A DNA stretch of 5,039 bases, taken from contig JAFUWR010000394.1 in the NCBI GenBank assembly GCA_017471125.1, positions 1-5,039 of the forward strand, given 5' to 3'. Of the stretch, positions 4,976-5,039 are shown one piece after another (position 1 is the stretch's first letter; each line of letters starts with the position of its first letter). Below the pieces are notes generated by a model. That model saw only the letters and a program-made list of their open reading frames with translations. It was not told the origin of the DNA and did no database searches. Source of the DNA: Clostridia bacterium (GTDB lineage Bacteria > Bacillota > Clostridia > Christensenellales > Aristaeellaceae). Position numbers and translations under genes: made by a program.

Positions 4976-5039
4976 ATGGAACAAAAGGATTTCGACGCGC
5001 TGAAGCTGGACAACCAGCTCTGCTTCCCGCTCTACGCCT
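4976..5039 (+). CDS. ohrR: MarR-family regulator resembling OhrR (5' end only)
   Basis: The gene is cut by the window end after 21 complete codons. The visible residues include KLDNQLCFPLYA, very close to the start of Bacillus subtilis OhrR (KLENQLCFLLYA). Cys16 lines up with Cys15 of that protein, which organic hydroperoxides oxidise, releasing the repressor from DNA. The DNA-binding winged helix lies beyond the window. The ATG at 4976 is 6 nt after the flavodoxin stop with only a weak ribosome binding site, so this is the fourth gene of the operon. The match of the operon's operator to the OhrR site supports autoregulation. Other MarR proteins share parts of this N-terminus, so the exact subfamily stays open. 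Confidence 0.75.
   Translation, partial: MEQKDFDALKLDNQLCFPLYA

Overview
The window reads as chromosome of a high-G+C member of the Bacillota, most likely a gut-type clostridium near Oscillospiraceae. This is inferred, not proven. The evidence is coding DNA dominated by G/C-ending codons, short AT-rich intergenic gaps carrying textbook sigma-A promoters, strong AGGAGG-type ribosome binding sites, simple rho-independent terminators, and protein families common in Clostridia (a four-cysteine TSCPD protein and an OhrR-like MarR regulator). No rRNA, tRNA, CRISPR array, insertion sequence or phage gene is visible.

Left block (about 1-2891, minus strand): a two-gene transcription unit runs leftward. 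An extended -10 promoter near 2883-2891 drives a membrane-anchored phosphodiester glycosidase (NAGPA/DUF2233 family). After a 45-nt gap comes an unrecognised single-pass membrane protein, and the unit ends at a GC-rich hairpin with a T-tract at 84-113. Both proteins have a long Lys/Ala/Pro-rich cytoplasmic tail, one membrane segment and an outside domain, so they probably act together at the cell surface. A possible leftward promoter at 26-54 would serve a gene beyond the window edge.

Middle (2954-3658, plus strand): a divergently transcribed single gene encodes ThrH, a HAD-superfamily phosphoserine phosphatase/homoserine phosphotransferase. Its -10 box lies inside a perfect 7-bp inverted repeat, a likely operator. 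A clear terminator follows the gene.

Right block (3682-5039, plus strand): this is the most interesting part. A perfect TTGACA-N17-TATAAT promoter is followed directly by a near-match to the OhrR operator (TACAATT-N-AATTGTA). Four tightly packed genes follow: a glutathione peroxidase-family thiol peroxidase with a resolving-cysteine pattern that suggests thioredoxin dependence, an 87-residue TSCPD protein with four cysteines, a short flavodoxin-like protein, and the first 21 codons of a MarR-family regulator whose N-terminus matches OhrR, including its sensing cysteine. The proposed model is that OhrR represses its own operon through the operator at 3719-3733 and releases it when organic hydroperoxides oxidise its cysteine. 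Peroxidase and two possible redox helpers would then be made together. The regulator is cut by the window end, so its identity rests on 21 residues plus the operator match.
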